Below are positions 21,025-31,428 of a stretch of 64,000 bases of DNA, in pieces. Every line of letters starts with the position of its first letter. Positions within the stretch are counted from its first letter, which is position 1. The translations under genes and the position numbers were made by a program. This DNA comes from Ypsolopha sequella (taxonomy: Eukaryota > Arthropoda > Insecta > Lepidoptera > Ypsolophidae), in contig OW203991.1 of the NCBI GenBank assembly GCA_934047225.1, positions 7,254,001-7,318,000 on the forward strand. Reading direction: 5' to 3'. The notes below the pieces were generated by a model. It was not told where the DNA came from and made no database searches. It worked only from the letters and a program-made list of their open reading frames with translations.

Positions 21025-21600
21025 TTTTCAATAAACTTGGCTCGTAAAGGCCCACTTTTTATACATCGAAACCGAACAGAAAGTTGATTATTTTGCCCTA
21101 GGGCTTTATTATTATTATTATTTTTTATTTTAAAATCAGGTTGGCTAACCTGAGTTTGTCTTTTTGATTTTGTCCTTCTTCAGTAGGAAAGTCACCAATT
21201 TGATATTTTACAGAATTACCAGGGCGGCCCGGCCGAGCTTTAACCATAAATTTCTTTTCAATGCAAGTGCTCGTAAAGGCCCACTTTTTATGCATCAAAA
21301 CCGAACAGAAAGTCGATTATTTTGCCCTAGGGCTTTATTTTTTTATTATTTACAATGGGTGGCTAACCTGCAGCCTTTTTTGTGTACCATAAATGTTATA
21401 CTTTTTTTTACACTGTTTAACGGCTCTGGATACAGTCCTTTTGAGCTAATTATAATTTAAAGTTCACAAGATTATATTTGTTTTATTTCCTCACATTATG
21501 CATTGAAAAACGTAGTAGATACACGGGCGTAATAGCAATAAATTACTTGGTTACGTTTAAAACACGAGCGTAATTTATTTCTTTTCGCCCTTGTAGCATA
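21025..21600 (-). repeat. Dispersed repeat family R, copy 2, with internal tandem duplication
   Basis: 21165-21600 is the inverse of 4520-4970. In addition, the 80-bp block GGCTCGTAAAGGCCCAC...GCCCTAGGGCTTTATT occurs twice here (21027-21110 and 21270-21345) but once at the other locus. This indicates a partial duplication specific to this copy, or a second truncated element. Confidence 0.65.
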
Positions 21601-22356
21601 AACTACTATTAAAGCCTGACCAGGAAAATAAAAAGCCTGCTCTAGGCTGCATTTGCTTTTAAGATTGCAACACTCAAATTTGAACACACATAAAATTTAT
21701 CCTATCATATAATATAACTAAGTTTTTTTTTTACTTTTTTTAATTGTACCGTGAAAGTGAAAGTCTGAATAACTAACTAATCTCAGAATCTAACTTGACA
21801 CTGGCAAAAAGTGGCGCTTAAAATTGCAACCGTCGTCGCCAAGAAAAAAAAAAAAATACTACATCACACTTTACAGCAATGACGTTTTAAAGTTAGTGGT
21901 TGCCAGTAGAAGAAATTAGTTCTAGTTATTTTTCCGCAACGTTGCGACGTTTTTTATTTTAGGCCCGTAGGCTCGTAGTCTCCCAATAAAAATGATATAG
22001 GTAATCAGTTTGGGTGGCCCTGATGTAGCTAAGACTTTTATAATTTTGTACGACTATCACATTTAGGCATGTGAGAAAATTTCTATTCATCTGCATAGTA
22101 TGTAATAACATGGAAAATAAAGCTCATACACTTTTTTACGTTAACTGTACGGTGAAAGGTTCCAAAAGCCGATGTGCGGAACTTTACGCGATGGTACTTA
22201 TACTTATATACGTCAATGTACCGTAGATAGTAAAGTATTTATTGGTTTCCGTTAGGACATGGACACCTCCATAACTCTAGCAATAGTGTAATGATGGGTG
22301 GATGTAGTTGTTAGGGTTTTACATAGTGTTTGGAGTTTACACAGTCAAAATGTTTT
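21601..22356. other. Unassigned DNA
   Basis: Nothing recognised with confidence. Confidence 0.5.
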
Positions 22357-22890
22357 CAGGGTTCCGTACCCGAAGGTTGCCTAACGGGACCCTATTACTA
22401 AGCTTCCGCTGTCTATCTGACCATCCGTCCGTCTGTCACGGAGATCTACAGCTTCAGCTGTTATAGGTAGCTAGTTGAAATTTTTACACAACGTGTTAAA
22501 ATGGCCTCAAAAAGGGCAAATAAAATAAAAAAATCTAATCCCAAGGGGGTCCCTATAGACCCCACATGAAAATCCTCGAAAAAGTAACATTTTTCACGTC
22601 TCTCCAGCTTATCTCCGAAACAAGTGGACCGAAAACTAAGAAAAAGTCATGGTGATTGATAAATAATTATGTAAAGATTACAGGAAATATATAGCGGTTC
22701 TGAATTAGGGTTCCGTACCCAGTAAGAGCTTCGAATTGTTTGTCAGGCGCTACCATTTTAGCCGCTTGTTTTTATCGCTTAAATGTTGCTATGGCATCTA
22801 AATTATTGTTATTTACCATGTTTTTAGGGTTCCGTACCCGTATTGTATGGAACCCTTTGTGCGTGAGTCCAACTCACACTTAGCCGACTT
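22357..22890 (+). repeat. AGGGTTCCGTACCC repeat, copy 1
   Basis: Contains AGGGTTCCGTACCCGAAGG, a CCGTCCGTCTGTCACGG tract, TATAGGTAGCTAGTTGAAA, AAAGATTACAGGAAATATA, two more GGGTTCCGTACCC motifs, and ends with GAGTCCAACTCACACTTAG. An inverse copy is at 38395-38835 and a 3' scrap at 40190-40322. This is a well-known type of repeat in Lepidoptera. No protein domain is visible, and the multiple GGGTTCCGTACCC motifs suggest partly overlapping copies. Confidence 0.7.
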
Positions 22891-23844
22891 ATTTTACTAG
22901 CTAATAATATACTGATTTATCAGACGTGAATGAAAAAGAAAACGGTCGCTTTTGTAAAACGTAATGCCACCTGTTTTTGACCCTGAAACCTCAAATAACC
23001 CAAAAACCGGCCATCTTTCACCAACATTGTATTCAAACACAACATAAAATACAGCTCCACAACCTAAGTACATACAAAAGGTGGGCGCCCAAAATGTTTA
23101 CGAAGCATTTGCTTAATAACAGAAACTTCGGGGTTGGGTCGAAATTCTCCTAATACCTTACTTCCAATGTGTGGGTGAACTATTGTGTCTACACGAGGGA
23201 ACTATTCTGTGTATGTGTGCGTGGTAAGGACGGTCGTTGCCATGGTAACGTATCTTTAAGATCTCCTGCTCTGGCCCGTCTCAGTTTTGGCCTCCTTTCT
23301 CCTTTGCACGCGTTTCTTGTCGCGCGGGGCGTGGATGGGTACGGATAGCAAAAGGATTTAATATAAATTTTACTTGCGTAATCAGTATTTAGTCTTTTAC
23401 TTGACTAAAACTTTTTCAGCTTACAATTGAAGCATTTGATATTATTGTATTAAAAATAAGTGAACAAGAATAATTTTATAATTTAATCTAGAAGCCGAGT
23501 TATTAAATACGCAGTTTTTAGTGAGCGCGTGTTCCTTGATGGTCGTAGCAGCCACGGCTAAGGGCGCGCTATTTTAAACTTAAAGTAAACGTCGTAGAGT
23601 TCAGTTTTGATTGATGCAAAATGAGGTGCTCAATCTGACTTTATATGCAGCCTTAATTGACTTAGGCCAAAATGAAGGCGTAGTTTTGGGTGAAGTCGTT
23701 AGGGAATGCTGTTTTTTTTTTTTGGTTTTTTCTAAACCAAAATTCTACTACACAACCGTTTTTCCTTAAAATGACATAAGCATAAGCCATGAAATCTTTG
23801 ACAAATACACGATTATTTCCAGTATATTTCACTAATATAGATAC
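22891..23844. other. Unassigned DNA with a GC-rich patch
   Basis: 23230-23345 is GC-rich (CTCTGGCCCGTCTCAG, TCGCGCGGGGCGTGG) without an open frame of note. No gene was recognised. Confidence 0.4.
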
Positions 23845-24193
23845 AATTGAACGTTTGAGCGTAGAGAACGAAGTTCTCAGAGTCTACGTGAAGAATCCGG
23901 AGTTTGTATGAATGTGTGAATGTTTTTCCGACGATAACTCGAGTATCGTTGATCGGAACGTCACGCGTCATGACATTTGGTTGGCGAGTAAATGAGACAA
24001 AAAGAGTTTTTAAATAAAAACATGTTCAAACTTAAAAATTCTTTTTGTCTTATTTACTTGCCTATAAAATTTCATGACGTTCCGATCAACGATACTCTAG
24101 TTATCGTTGGACAAACATACATACATACATACAAACGCCGAATTGTTCAAGTAGACTCAGAGAATTGCGTTCGCTTCGCTCACTCGTTCAATT
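23845..24193. mobile_element. Fold-back element, 349 bp
   Basis: Ends AATTGAACG and CGTTCAATT. Arms pair over most of the length: CTCAGAGTCTAC with GTAGACTCAGAG, CGATAACTCGAGTATCGTTG with its inverse near 24085-24107, and CATGACATTT with its partner. The short (CATA)n at 24118 lies in the right arm only. Noncoding. Confidence 0.75.
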
Positions 24194-24654
24194 AACGCTC
24201 ACAGTTTACGAAAAATAACAACCAAAAGTAAGTAATATATATATTTTCTATCGGTACACGAAGGGTCAGCGCGGGACGCAGGCGGGAGGAGGTCTAATGG
24301 AGTGCCCCCCGCCCCCCCTGATTCCCACAAGCCATAAAATTGTAAATTAGTGATGAACCGGCCACTCTGCGACGACTATCGATTTATTGATAGTTTTAAC
24401 ACCGACCCAACACTTTGCACTGGACATTTGAACTTGGAGAGATGAGATTGTTTGCACTTCATTTCGGAAACCGGCCATATTTACAAGTTTGCGTTCTTCT
24501 TGCTACGGCGTAGCAAGTGCTACGAATTCCTACTTTTCCCGCTTTGTAAACACGCTACGACATTGTCTGAACGCACGCAACTATTTATATGGCTTAGGGC
24601 ATGCGAAAGTGTTAAATTTTACTTAAGACATAGACTAAGTATGACTATACTTAT
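24194..24654. other. Unassigned DNA
   Basis: Contains a 17-bp palindrome, TTGCTACGGCGTAGCAA, at 24500-24516, related to 11446-11458 and 52813-52829, and a GC-rich patch at 24260-24320. No gene was recognised. Confidence 0.4.
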
Positions 24655-24663
24655 TTAGTATTA

Positions 24664-24725
<62 letters not shown>

Positions 24726-24750
24726 TAATACTAAATTTAGTATTAGTATT
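24655..24750. repeat. (TA)n microsatellite within a palindrome
   Basis: About 30 TA dinucleotides (24665-24724) are flanked by TTAGTATTAGTA on the left and TACTAATACTAAA on the right, so the whole block is a near-perfect palindrome that could extrude as a cruciform. The right half is followed by another TTTAGTATTAGTA. Confidence 0.85.
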
Positions 24751-24978
24751 ACTATAATTAGTCTACGCTTGAGACCAAGTAAGAACATACACACAAAGAT
24801 TGCAAAATAAGCCTAAGTGCGTCACAATCTATAAAGTATCCGCTACGAAACGCACAACTTAAGATGGTTCTTGTTATTTTTAATAAAATACAGATATTAA
24901 ATAAATTAGATTTATGGCATTTCGCGAACAGTTTAGTGTCAGTTATGGTATTCTGGGAAAATTTGGTTATTTTATGCA

Positions 24979-25087
24979 TTGCATTGTAAATGAATGGGCA
25001 CACAAACTTAAGAGCGTGTTTTAAATGTATAGGCACACAAACTTAACAGCGTGTCTTAAGTTTGTGTGCCCATTAATTTACAACGTA
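24979..25087. repeat. Small inverted repeat with duplicated arm
   Basis: TGTAAATGAATGGGCACACAAAC and its inverse near 25060-25085 form arms, and the GGCACACAAACTTAA segment is present once more (25032-25047). It is probably a rearranged palindromic element. Confidence 0.65.
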
Positions 25088-25109
25088 TATTTTAGTTATT
25101 TATAATCAA

Positions 25110-25190
25110 ATTCAAAATTCAAATAGTTTATTTTGCAAAGCAGGTATAGATATATACACTTTTTACACGTCAAATTTAATCTGTTGAAGT
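25110..25190 (-). repeat. LINE 3' tail fragment (antisense)
   Basis: AAATTCAAAATTCAAATAG, then CACTTTTTACACGTCAAATT. The same antisense order is at 39925-40020, and a sense version is at 27085-27290. It is a 5'-truncated retroelement 3' end. Confidence 0.55.
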
Positions 25191-25199
25191 AAAGTTATA

Positions 25200-25345
25200 C
25201 GTAGCTCAGTCAGGTCACTAGAATATCAATCGAAGAGCCCGAACCCCGGTTCGATCCCTGCCGGGGCATGAATCAATGAGTTTTTTTTTTTACGTGCATA
25301 TTATTGATTTTATTTTAGTATCTTGCTGAATGGAGAAGGAAGATA
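25200..25345 (+). repeat. tRNA-derived SINE, decayed copy
   Basis: TAGCTCAGTCAGG (A box) and GGTTCGATCCC (B box) are spaced as in a tRNA gene, followed by the SINE body motifs GGGGCATGAATCAATGAG and TTGCTGAATGGAGAAGG. The same body is seen at 60658 and 61341. The tRNA part has no intact acceptor or anticodon stem, so this is not a functional tRNA gene. Confidence 0.7.
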
Positions 25346-26038
25346 CTTTTATAAAATGGAATTACCTATTACCTTGAAAATGATAGCTCAACCTATCATC
25401 TTGGGATGCAATAATCGTCAGTGAAAAGTGGGTGTACGAGTGTTCACAGAAATTTCTGACATGTAGCAATATATTTAATTACATTTAGTAGGTGCATATT
25501 GAAAACACGTTACTTACTTTAGTACCAGGATTATTGTTCTTTACAATTTAAAACTACTGTCACTTCTACAGCATCACTCACTGTACTGAGTGTACCTCCA
25601 CGTGGTGTTACCGGTGAAATACAAATTTATAAATATTAATAAGTGTCCAGTCCTATCCGGTCAAGGAGTTATGTTAATTGCCTGTAGCATTGTCCCGAAA
25701 CCGGTTTCAACCGGACGAATTAAGGGTGCTGCGCTTGAAAACCAAAATTGATATGCACCCTACAGTTGGACACACTAAACTTTAAGGTAATGAAAATAGG
25801 GTGCATACTTCTTTGTATTTTTTGCCGTTGAGAGAAGGTAAAGGTGCGTGCATACAATTAAGATGGACTGTGCAGCTTCCCTCGGTTCGAAATTCGAACT
25901 TTGGTTTTTGACCTCTTTGGTTCTGTGTTTTCGGCCAGTGTCGTGAGATCGGCGCTGAGAGTGGAGTCTGTGGGAAATTTTGAGCCGTTGAAGTATCAAG
26001 ACTGTTTTAAAAGAGTATACTGGCATTTCAGAAATAAG
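25346..26038. other. Unassigned DNA
   Basis: No gene or repeat family was recognised. Overlapping short frames on both strands at 25775-26149 run into the next palindrome. Confidence 0.5.
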
Positions 26039-26177
26039 CGGTGTTACTACAAAACGGTGTTTAACTTTAGACAGAGTTTAAATCTGTTGTTGTCGCCTTT
26101 TCTTTCACATTGTAAAAGAGTGACAGCAACAGATTTAAACACTGTCTAAAGTTAAACACTGTTTTGTAGTTACACTG
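26039..26177. mobile_element. Hairpin MITE, about 55-bp arms
   Basis: Left 26039-26093 and right 26121-26177 are near-perfect inverses. Shared motifs are ACTACAAAAC, GTGTTTAACTTTAGACA and TTTAAA(C/T)... ATCTGTTG. The 27-bp loop contains TCTTTCACATTG. The two frames annotated across it on opposite strands simply reflect the palindrome. Confidence 0.8.
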
Positions 26178-26255
26178 AAGTAGTTTAGTAAAAGCTAATG
26201 GACTCCCAACTAATTCCACAGTCAGTTTTTTTTTTTCGGTATTAATCACATTAAA

Positions 26256-26470
26256 TTTATACTCAGAAATAAAATATCCAAAAAATAATCAATAAATGAA
26301 TAAAATTTTTGTATGTAAATTTAGTGGTATGGGAATTTTGTTTTGGTAGTCTATTACCTTCTGGTTGGTTTTAAATGTTAAAAATAAACTAAAAGTGTGA
26401 GAATTTTACTTAGCATTTCCTGGGACTTCGGCATGGTTCCTTTTTTGGATATTTTGATTTTGAGTATAAA
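26256..26470. mobile_element. Short MITE with about 30-bp terminal inverted repeats
   Basis: TTTATACTCAGAAATAAAAT at the left, ending ATATCCAAAAAA, mirrors TTTTTTGGATATTTTGATT...GAGTATAAA at the right. The interior is unique and AT-rich. The target duplication is not resolved. Confidence 0.65.
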
Positions 26471-27084
26471 CTTGACAACCTCATATAATTAAAAAAGAAA
26501 CCGGACTAAGAAATCATTGTATAGGTAAACTTATGCAAAGATATGCAAAACGTCCAAATCTGAAAGTAAAACAATCATAAAATTTTCATGCCTTTGTTTT
26601 TTTTTAAACACTGTTTTTTTAAACTGGTCTCGAATAACTATTCTAACTGTAGTCAAAAAAAAAAAGGAAAACGCATTTTTTGTACAAGTTTGTAAACATT
26701 GTTTTTCTTTTCCATTTTTCTAGATTTTACATTCGAAAGAAACATTTATTTTAATTTTTCCCGTATCTATCTGTTGTGTTGACCACTTTGCTAAAAACAA
26801 AAAACAAAAAAATCATGGATTAAAGAGTTAAACATTCTGGCAGTCGGTTGAAATCACATCATAATGGAAACCTGGGAAATCAACAAAATCTGCTTAGTCG
26901 TCATTTTGAAATGTACATCCACCTTTACTTCTACATTCACAAAATCCTTCGCCTTGATATGAGTCGATTTAAGGGGTGTCTGTCGCAGAAAGCTCCGCTT
27001 TTCACTTGTTGCTTTTTTACTTCGGAATCAAACAACCACTGATAAGCTTCCCTAATAGATCATTATTTAGATATCAGTTAAATA
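26471..27084. other. Unassigned DNA
   Basis: 26840-27055 has a 64-codon frame without recognised similarity and may belong to the retroelement whose 3' end follows. Confidence 0.4.
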
Positions 27085-27290
27085 CATTCTTAATACTACT
27101 AACATAAGGATTTTACCTATAATTTTAATCGTATATATATTGCTACATAAATTAAATAAACATTTAATCTAGTTAATGTACATTTATTATTTTATTACAT
27201 ATATTTTTATAAGATTAAAATTTGACTTGTGAAACGTGTATTATATATACCTACTTTGTAAATAAACTTTTTGAATTTTTGAATTTTATT
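27085..27290 (+). repeat. LINE 3' UTR with AATAAA and TTGAATTTT tail
   Basis: CATAAGGATTTTACCTATAA, TATATATTGCTACATAAATTAA and AAATTTGACT(C/T)GT blocks match the antisense copy at 39925-40140. The segment ends at AAATAAACTTTTTGAA and an imperfect TTGAATTTT repeat. It is a 3'-end-only retroelement copy. Confidence 0.6.
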
Positions 27291-27882
27291 GAATTTTGGA
27301 CTATTTGAGATTACATTTATTACATGAGGTTAAATTTAAAGTTAATAAATGTTTATTTACAAATTTTATTTTTGTTTACTCAATAAAAATAGGTTAATTA
27401 TGAAAAATCCTTTTGTTCAATTATTATCTTTATATACTTGCTTAGTAAAAAATAAAAAAATAGACACGCCAACCTTCAGATATCTAGGAAAAGAGGCTAT
27501 AATATAATATAATTATGTGGGTGGTTAAAAGCGTATTTCCGCGACAGTCCAGTCTACGTGAGGCATGTGGAAGGTGGCAATCTTCCACTCCCCCAGTGTT
27601 CAGGTTAGTTTCCTGTAGTTAACTGCTCTGCTCGCTGCCACCGCGGCACCGCCCTCACACAAGTGTACGGGTTAACATCACTACACTTGTCTTGATTTGC
27701 AGAAAATTGCATAAAAAGTGACATAAAGAGGTCGAAATATATCGTAAAGTTATTGTGTAGATTTTTGCTGGACTTTGCCCGCGGCTTAGCTTGCGTGGAA
27801 TTGTCTTTCAAACTTCGAGTATCGAGAGTTTTCGGCTTGGCGGCTATTTTATCAATACCCCTTATAGCCAGTGTCACTATTA

Positions 27883-27944
27883 GTCCAGAAGCCTGCCGCT
27901 GAAATAGCTATCTCATAAGATACCTCGTTGAGCTTATTACAGGT
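27883..27944 (+). repeat. 62-bp repeat, inverse partner at 32241-32302
   Basis: GTCCAGAAGCC, then GCTATCTCATAAGATACCTCG and GCTTATTACAGGT recur inverted 4.3 kb away. The inner palindrome ATCTCATAAGAT is conserved. These may be termini of one large decayed element spanning both or two unrelated copies; sequence between them offers no third marker. Confidence 0.55.
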
Positions 27945-27958
27945 TATCTAACATTTAT

Positions 27959-28460
27959 TTATGTAAAAAGTCACGTCTGTCGTAGATCATGCTGCCGGGT
28001 CAAAAAAAAAACAAAACAGTAAAAGGTTATTGTCAATATATTACTCCCTACAAAAATCCCATACAATCCCATAGAAAAAAAGTTCATGACTGCTGGAGAA
28101 GACGAAACTATCGACTTAACCCCGCGCACCCCTGGAATAACCAAGAGACCCACCCAGAATAGAATCAAAAATTATAGATAATATATATAAATGATATATA
28201 GGTATAGAATAAATACTTACAAGGCCGTCAATATATACAAGAGACATTTTGATGAGCTTTTTTTTTGCTTCTATTCTAGGAGTACCCTTTTGGGTGCCCG
28301 GGGTCAAGTCGATAGATTTCCGTCTTTTCCAGCAGTCATGGACTTTTTATTCATCGGATTGTATAGGGTAATATATTGACAATAAACTTTTAATGTTTTT
28401 GTTATTTTTTTGCTTGACTCGGCAGGATAATCTATGGCAGACGTGATTTTTTTTACGTAA
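27959..28460. mobile_element. Fold-back MITE, about 502 bp
   Basis: Ends TTATGTAAAAAGTCACGTCTG and the inverse of TTACGTAAAAAAAATCACG. Arms of roughly 195 bp on each side pair through GACTGCTGGA, ATCGACTT(A/G)ACCCCG and AGAATAGAA(T/G)C. The centre is AT-rich. Noncoding; frames on both strands are palindrome shadows. Confidence 0.8.
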
Positions 28461-29658
28461 CTCAGTTTCGGTTAAGAGTATGACATAGCCAAAACAAAAA
28501 CCAGTTCCGGGCGAGGCTTATTCTATTTTACGATAGCGCGCGGGGGGAAATTCGTCCCGGTCTCTAAGCTCGCGTCACCATAGCAAAAATACGAATAGAG
28601 TGGACGAGGCAGGTTCAAAAGTAATACGTATTTTATTTTATCTAATTTATTAGTGTATTTCGATCATCGTCACACGGCATTGATCCTACTTGCTATCACG
28701 TCGGGACGTAAGTTTATTATGGTCGGCTAAAAGTGGTTTTTTGAGTGTTTGATTTATCAGTTGACCCTCGGAACATTTCAGACACTCCTTTAGAGATACA
28801 TAATAATATCGTGACGGTTAATTGTCACCATTACCCATTCTTTAAATATTTTACGCCCGTTGAGCTGGTTTTACACTTGCGGGAAAATAAATTGGACCAA
28901 AAATTTCTTTACAATTTTTTTTTACTAAAGTTGTTATTACAAAAAGTGGAAACTAACAAATATTCTCAGAAGGAATGCACCACGTCACTATCTATCTCAC
29001 TGTAGCCTATATCAATTATGCCTCTCTCATTCAACCACGTTTAACTGCGTTACTATCTCATTCCAACTCATTTTAAATAGCGTCACTATTAATCTCACTC
29101 TAACGCGTGATAAATGGCATTTCTAATGAACGTCAAATATTTTTACTGCCCGCCACTCTTTCATTCTAAATTCTAATTATTTTAAAAAATACACAGCCTC
29201 CTTTGGTAGTAAAATAGCAATAAATTTTTTTTCAAAAGTAATACACAGAAATTGCCAGATCATTTGAAAAACAATATTTGATGAGCCGTTATTTAAGACA
29301 ATTTGCAAAACTAACATAGGACATTTTTTTTCAGGGTGTGGTATCGAACTAACCTAATTACAAAAAATTGCTCATAAATTGGGTTTTTATTTTTCTTCCT
29401 GATGTAACAGCATTTCAAGGTTTATTTTTGACTTTATCAATAGCATGACTATTCAGAGTTGCGCAACAAAAATTTTATTCTTAGAATTTAGAACTGGTTA
29501 GCTTTGACTCTCAAAAATCTATTCGAATTTATAAAAGTACCATCAACTCGAACACTATCTACTTTTTGCTGAGGTCATAATTTGATATTCTGGTCAGTCA
29601 TGAGCTGGCCTACCAGCCTTCCAAGGGAAAGCGTTGACTTTTGGGACACCTGTTTACC
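28461..29658. other. Unassigned DNA
   Basis: 28980-29110 has a loose repetition of (C)GTCACTATCT...CTCACTCTAAC-like phrases. Otherwise nothing was recognised. Confidence 0.4.
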
Positions 29659-30188
29659 CTTGGGATAAATCACCAAGTGTTTAAAATATAGAAATTTATT
29701 TGTATCATAGTTTGAAATGTTCAGGCCCCTTTACGCAAAATGAAAAAACAAAACTCTTTTAGGAATAATTTGTTGTCCTTATGTTTGTCTGTTTGTCCGT
29801 TTGTCTAGGCAATTTTTCTGGGTAAAATCAATAAATGCTAATATTTACAGCCCTGTAAAATATACATACTATAACGTTTTTATGGCCTTTTGTTTAACTT
29901 TTTCATACAAATTTTCTCCTTATGAAAATATAGAGATCAACACTTCACATAATATTTTGCATTTGAAAGAAAGCACAGAAAGGAACCGTAGAACAAATAA
30001 TGTAAAAAATATAAAACCATATCTTTCTATTCTAAAGGGATTAATATTTTACTGTTTGTTCAATGTGGCGATAGCTTTGTTTATTTTTTTTTTCTTTGTT
30101 ACGAAGATAACAAATATTTTCATACAAGGTTTTCCTTAAGGGCTATTTCTCCGAATTTGTAACAAAATATTAAGAAATAATTATAACG

Positions 30189-30440
30189 GTAAAGTACAAC
30201 TTTTAGCTAAGACAATTTATTGTTAAAAGTTTGCTATATGCATAAACATATTTTAATGATATTATGGTATCTTCAAAATAATTGGGTTTTCCATAAGCGT
30301 GATTTAAGAAATTTACGGCTGGTATCACGACGACGGATAAGCCAATTATTTTATTACTATTGTAATATAATTAAAAATATGTTAATGCATACAGCAGACT
30401 TTTAACTATAAGTTTTCTTAACTAAAAGTTGTATTTTTAC
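30189..30440. mobile_element. 252-bp palindromic MITE nested in the fold-back loop
   Basis: Begins GTAAAGTACAACTTTTAGC and ends CTAAAAGTTGTATTTTTAC. Arms pair inward through CATAAACATATTTTAAT / TTAAAAATATGTTAATG and CAAAATAATTGG / CCAATTATTTT. It lies in the unpaired centre of the larger fold-back. Confidence 0.75.
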
Positions 30441-30687
30441 TTATTGAAATTGTATTTCTCATCAAGAAGTGCAAGATGACAAGATATTCAAAATAAGTTA
30501 ATTGAATTTGTGAAATGGTTTCAAGTCAAAACAGTTTTCCATGAAACGGTAATTGTTTATACTTAGCAAAGTGTGTAAACTTAGTCATCTTAACATGAAC
30601 GACGCCTATATTTCTCTCTTTTTTATTTCCAGTATAGATAAAAATATACAAACTTGTTAAAGTTTGCGTAAAAACGAGGCAATATTG

Positions 30688-30855
30688 ACGATATCCTGAC
30701 AGCTATTATGATGGTGTTTTATCAAATTTTGCTTTTTGGGCTGTATAGAGACGTAGTTAGATGTCACTAGAATATACTCATGAAAAAAGATATGAAGAAA
30801 ATAAGCTGTAGACTTCACATTCGGTTTATACCTATTGTATGAATTTTAAGAAAAA
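30688..30855 (+). repeat. Dispersed repeat family U, copy 1
   Basis: GATATCCTGACAGCTATTAT, TTTTTGGGCTGTA, GACGTAGTTAGATGTC and ACTCATGAAAAAA recur in order at 63626-63790, same orientation. Unknown class. Confidence 0.65.
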
Positions 30856-31428
30856 TACAGGGGTAAAGGGACCTCTTAAGGAAAACCTTGTATTAAACTA
30901 TTTGTTATCTTAGTAAAAAATAATTCAAGGAAAAAAATAAACAAAGCTATCGCCACATTGAACAGTAGATAATTAATCCCTTTAGAATATAACAACATGG
31001 TTTTCATATTTTTTACATTATTTGTTCAACAATTCCTTTCTGTGTTGACTTTTAAATGCAAAATATTATCTCAAGTGTTCATCCCTACATTTTCATAGTG
31101 AGAAAATTTGTATGAAAAACGTAACAAAAAAAACGTAAAAACCTAAAACGTAATATAAATAAAAACGTCAAAAGTATGTTTTTACAGCTCTATAGAGGGC
31201 CGTTTATATTGGTATTTATTAATTTTACCCAGAAAAAATTGTCTAGACAAACGGACAGACAGACAAACATAGGGATAACAAATTAATCCTAAAAGAGTTT
31301 CATTGTTTTCATTTTGCGTAACAGAACCTGAACATGTACCGACAGGATTATCTACGATCTAATAATTTTGCCATGCACTGTAAATATTTCAAAATCTATA
31401 TTTTAAATGCTTGGCGATTTATCCCAAG

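Larger units (their letters stand above)
29659..31428. mobile_element. Large fold-back element, 1.77 kb, about 500-bp arms
   Basis: Left arm 29659-30150 and right arm about 30865-31428 are long inverted copies. Paired landmarks are CTTGGGATAAATC(A/G)CCAAG, TGTTTGTCTGTTTGTCCG with CGGACAGACAGACAAAC, CAATGTGGCGATAGC with GCTATCGCCACATTG, and CAAGGTTTTCCTTAAG with CTTAAGGAAAACCTTG. The loop holds a separate 252-bp palindrome and a dispersed repeat (30688-30855). A 112-codon open frame in the left arm (29801-30139) is not preserved in the right arm and has no recognised domain. Confidence 0.82.
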
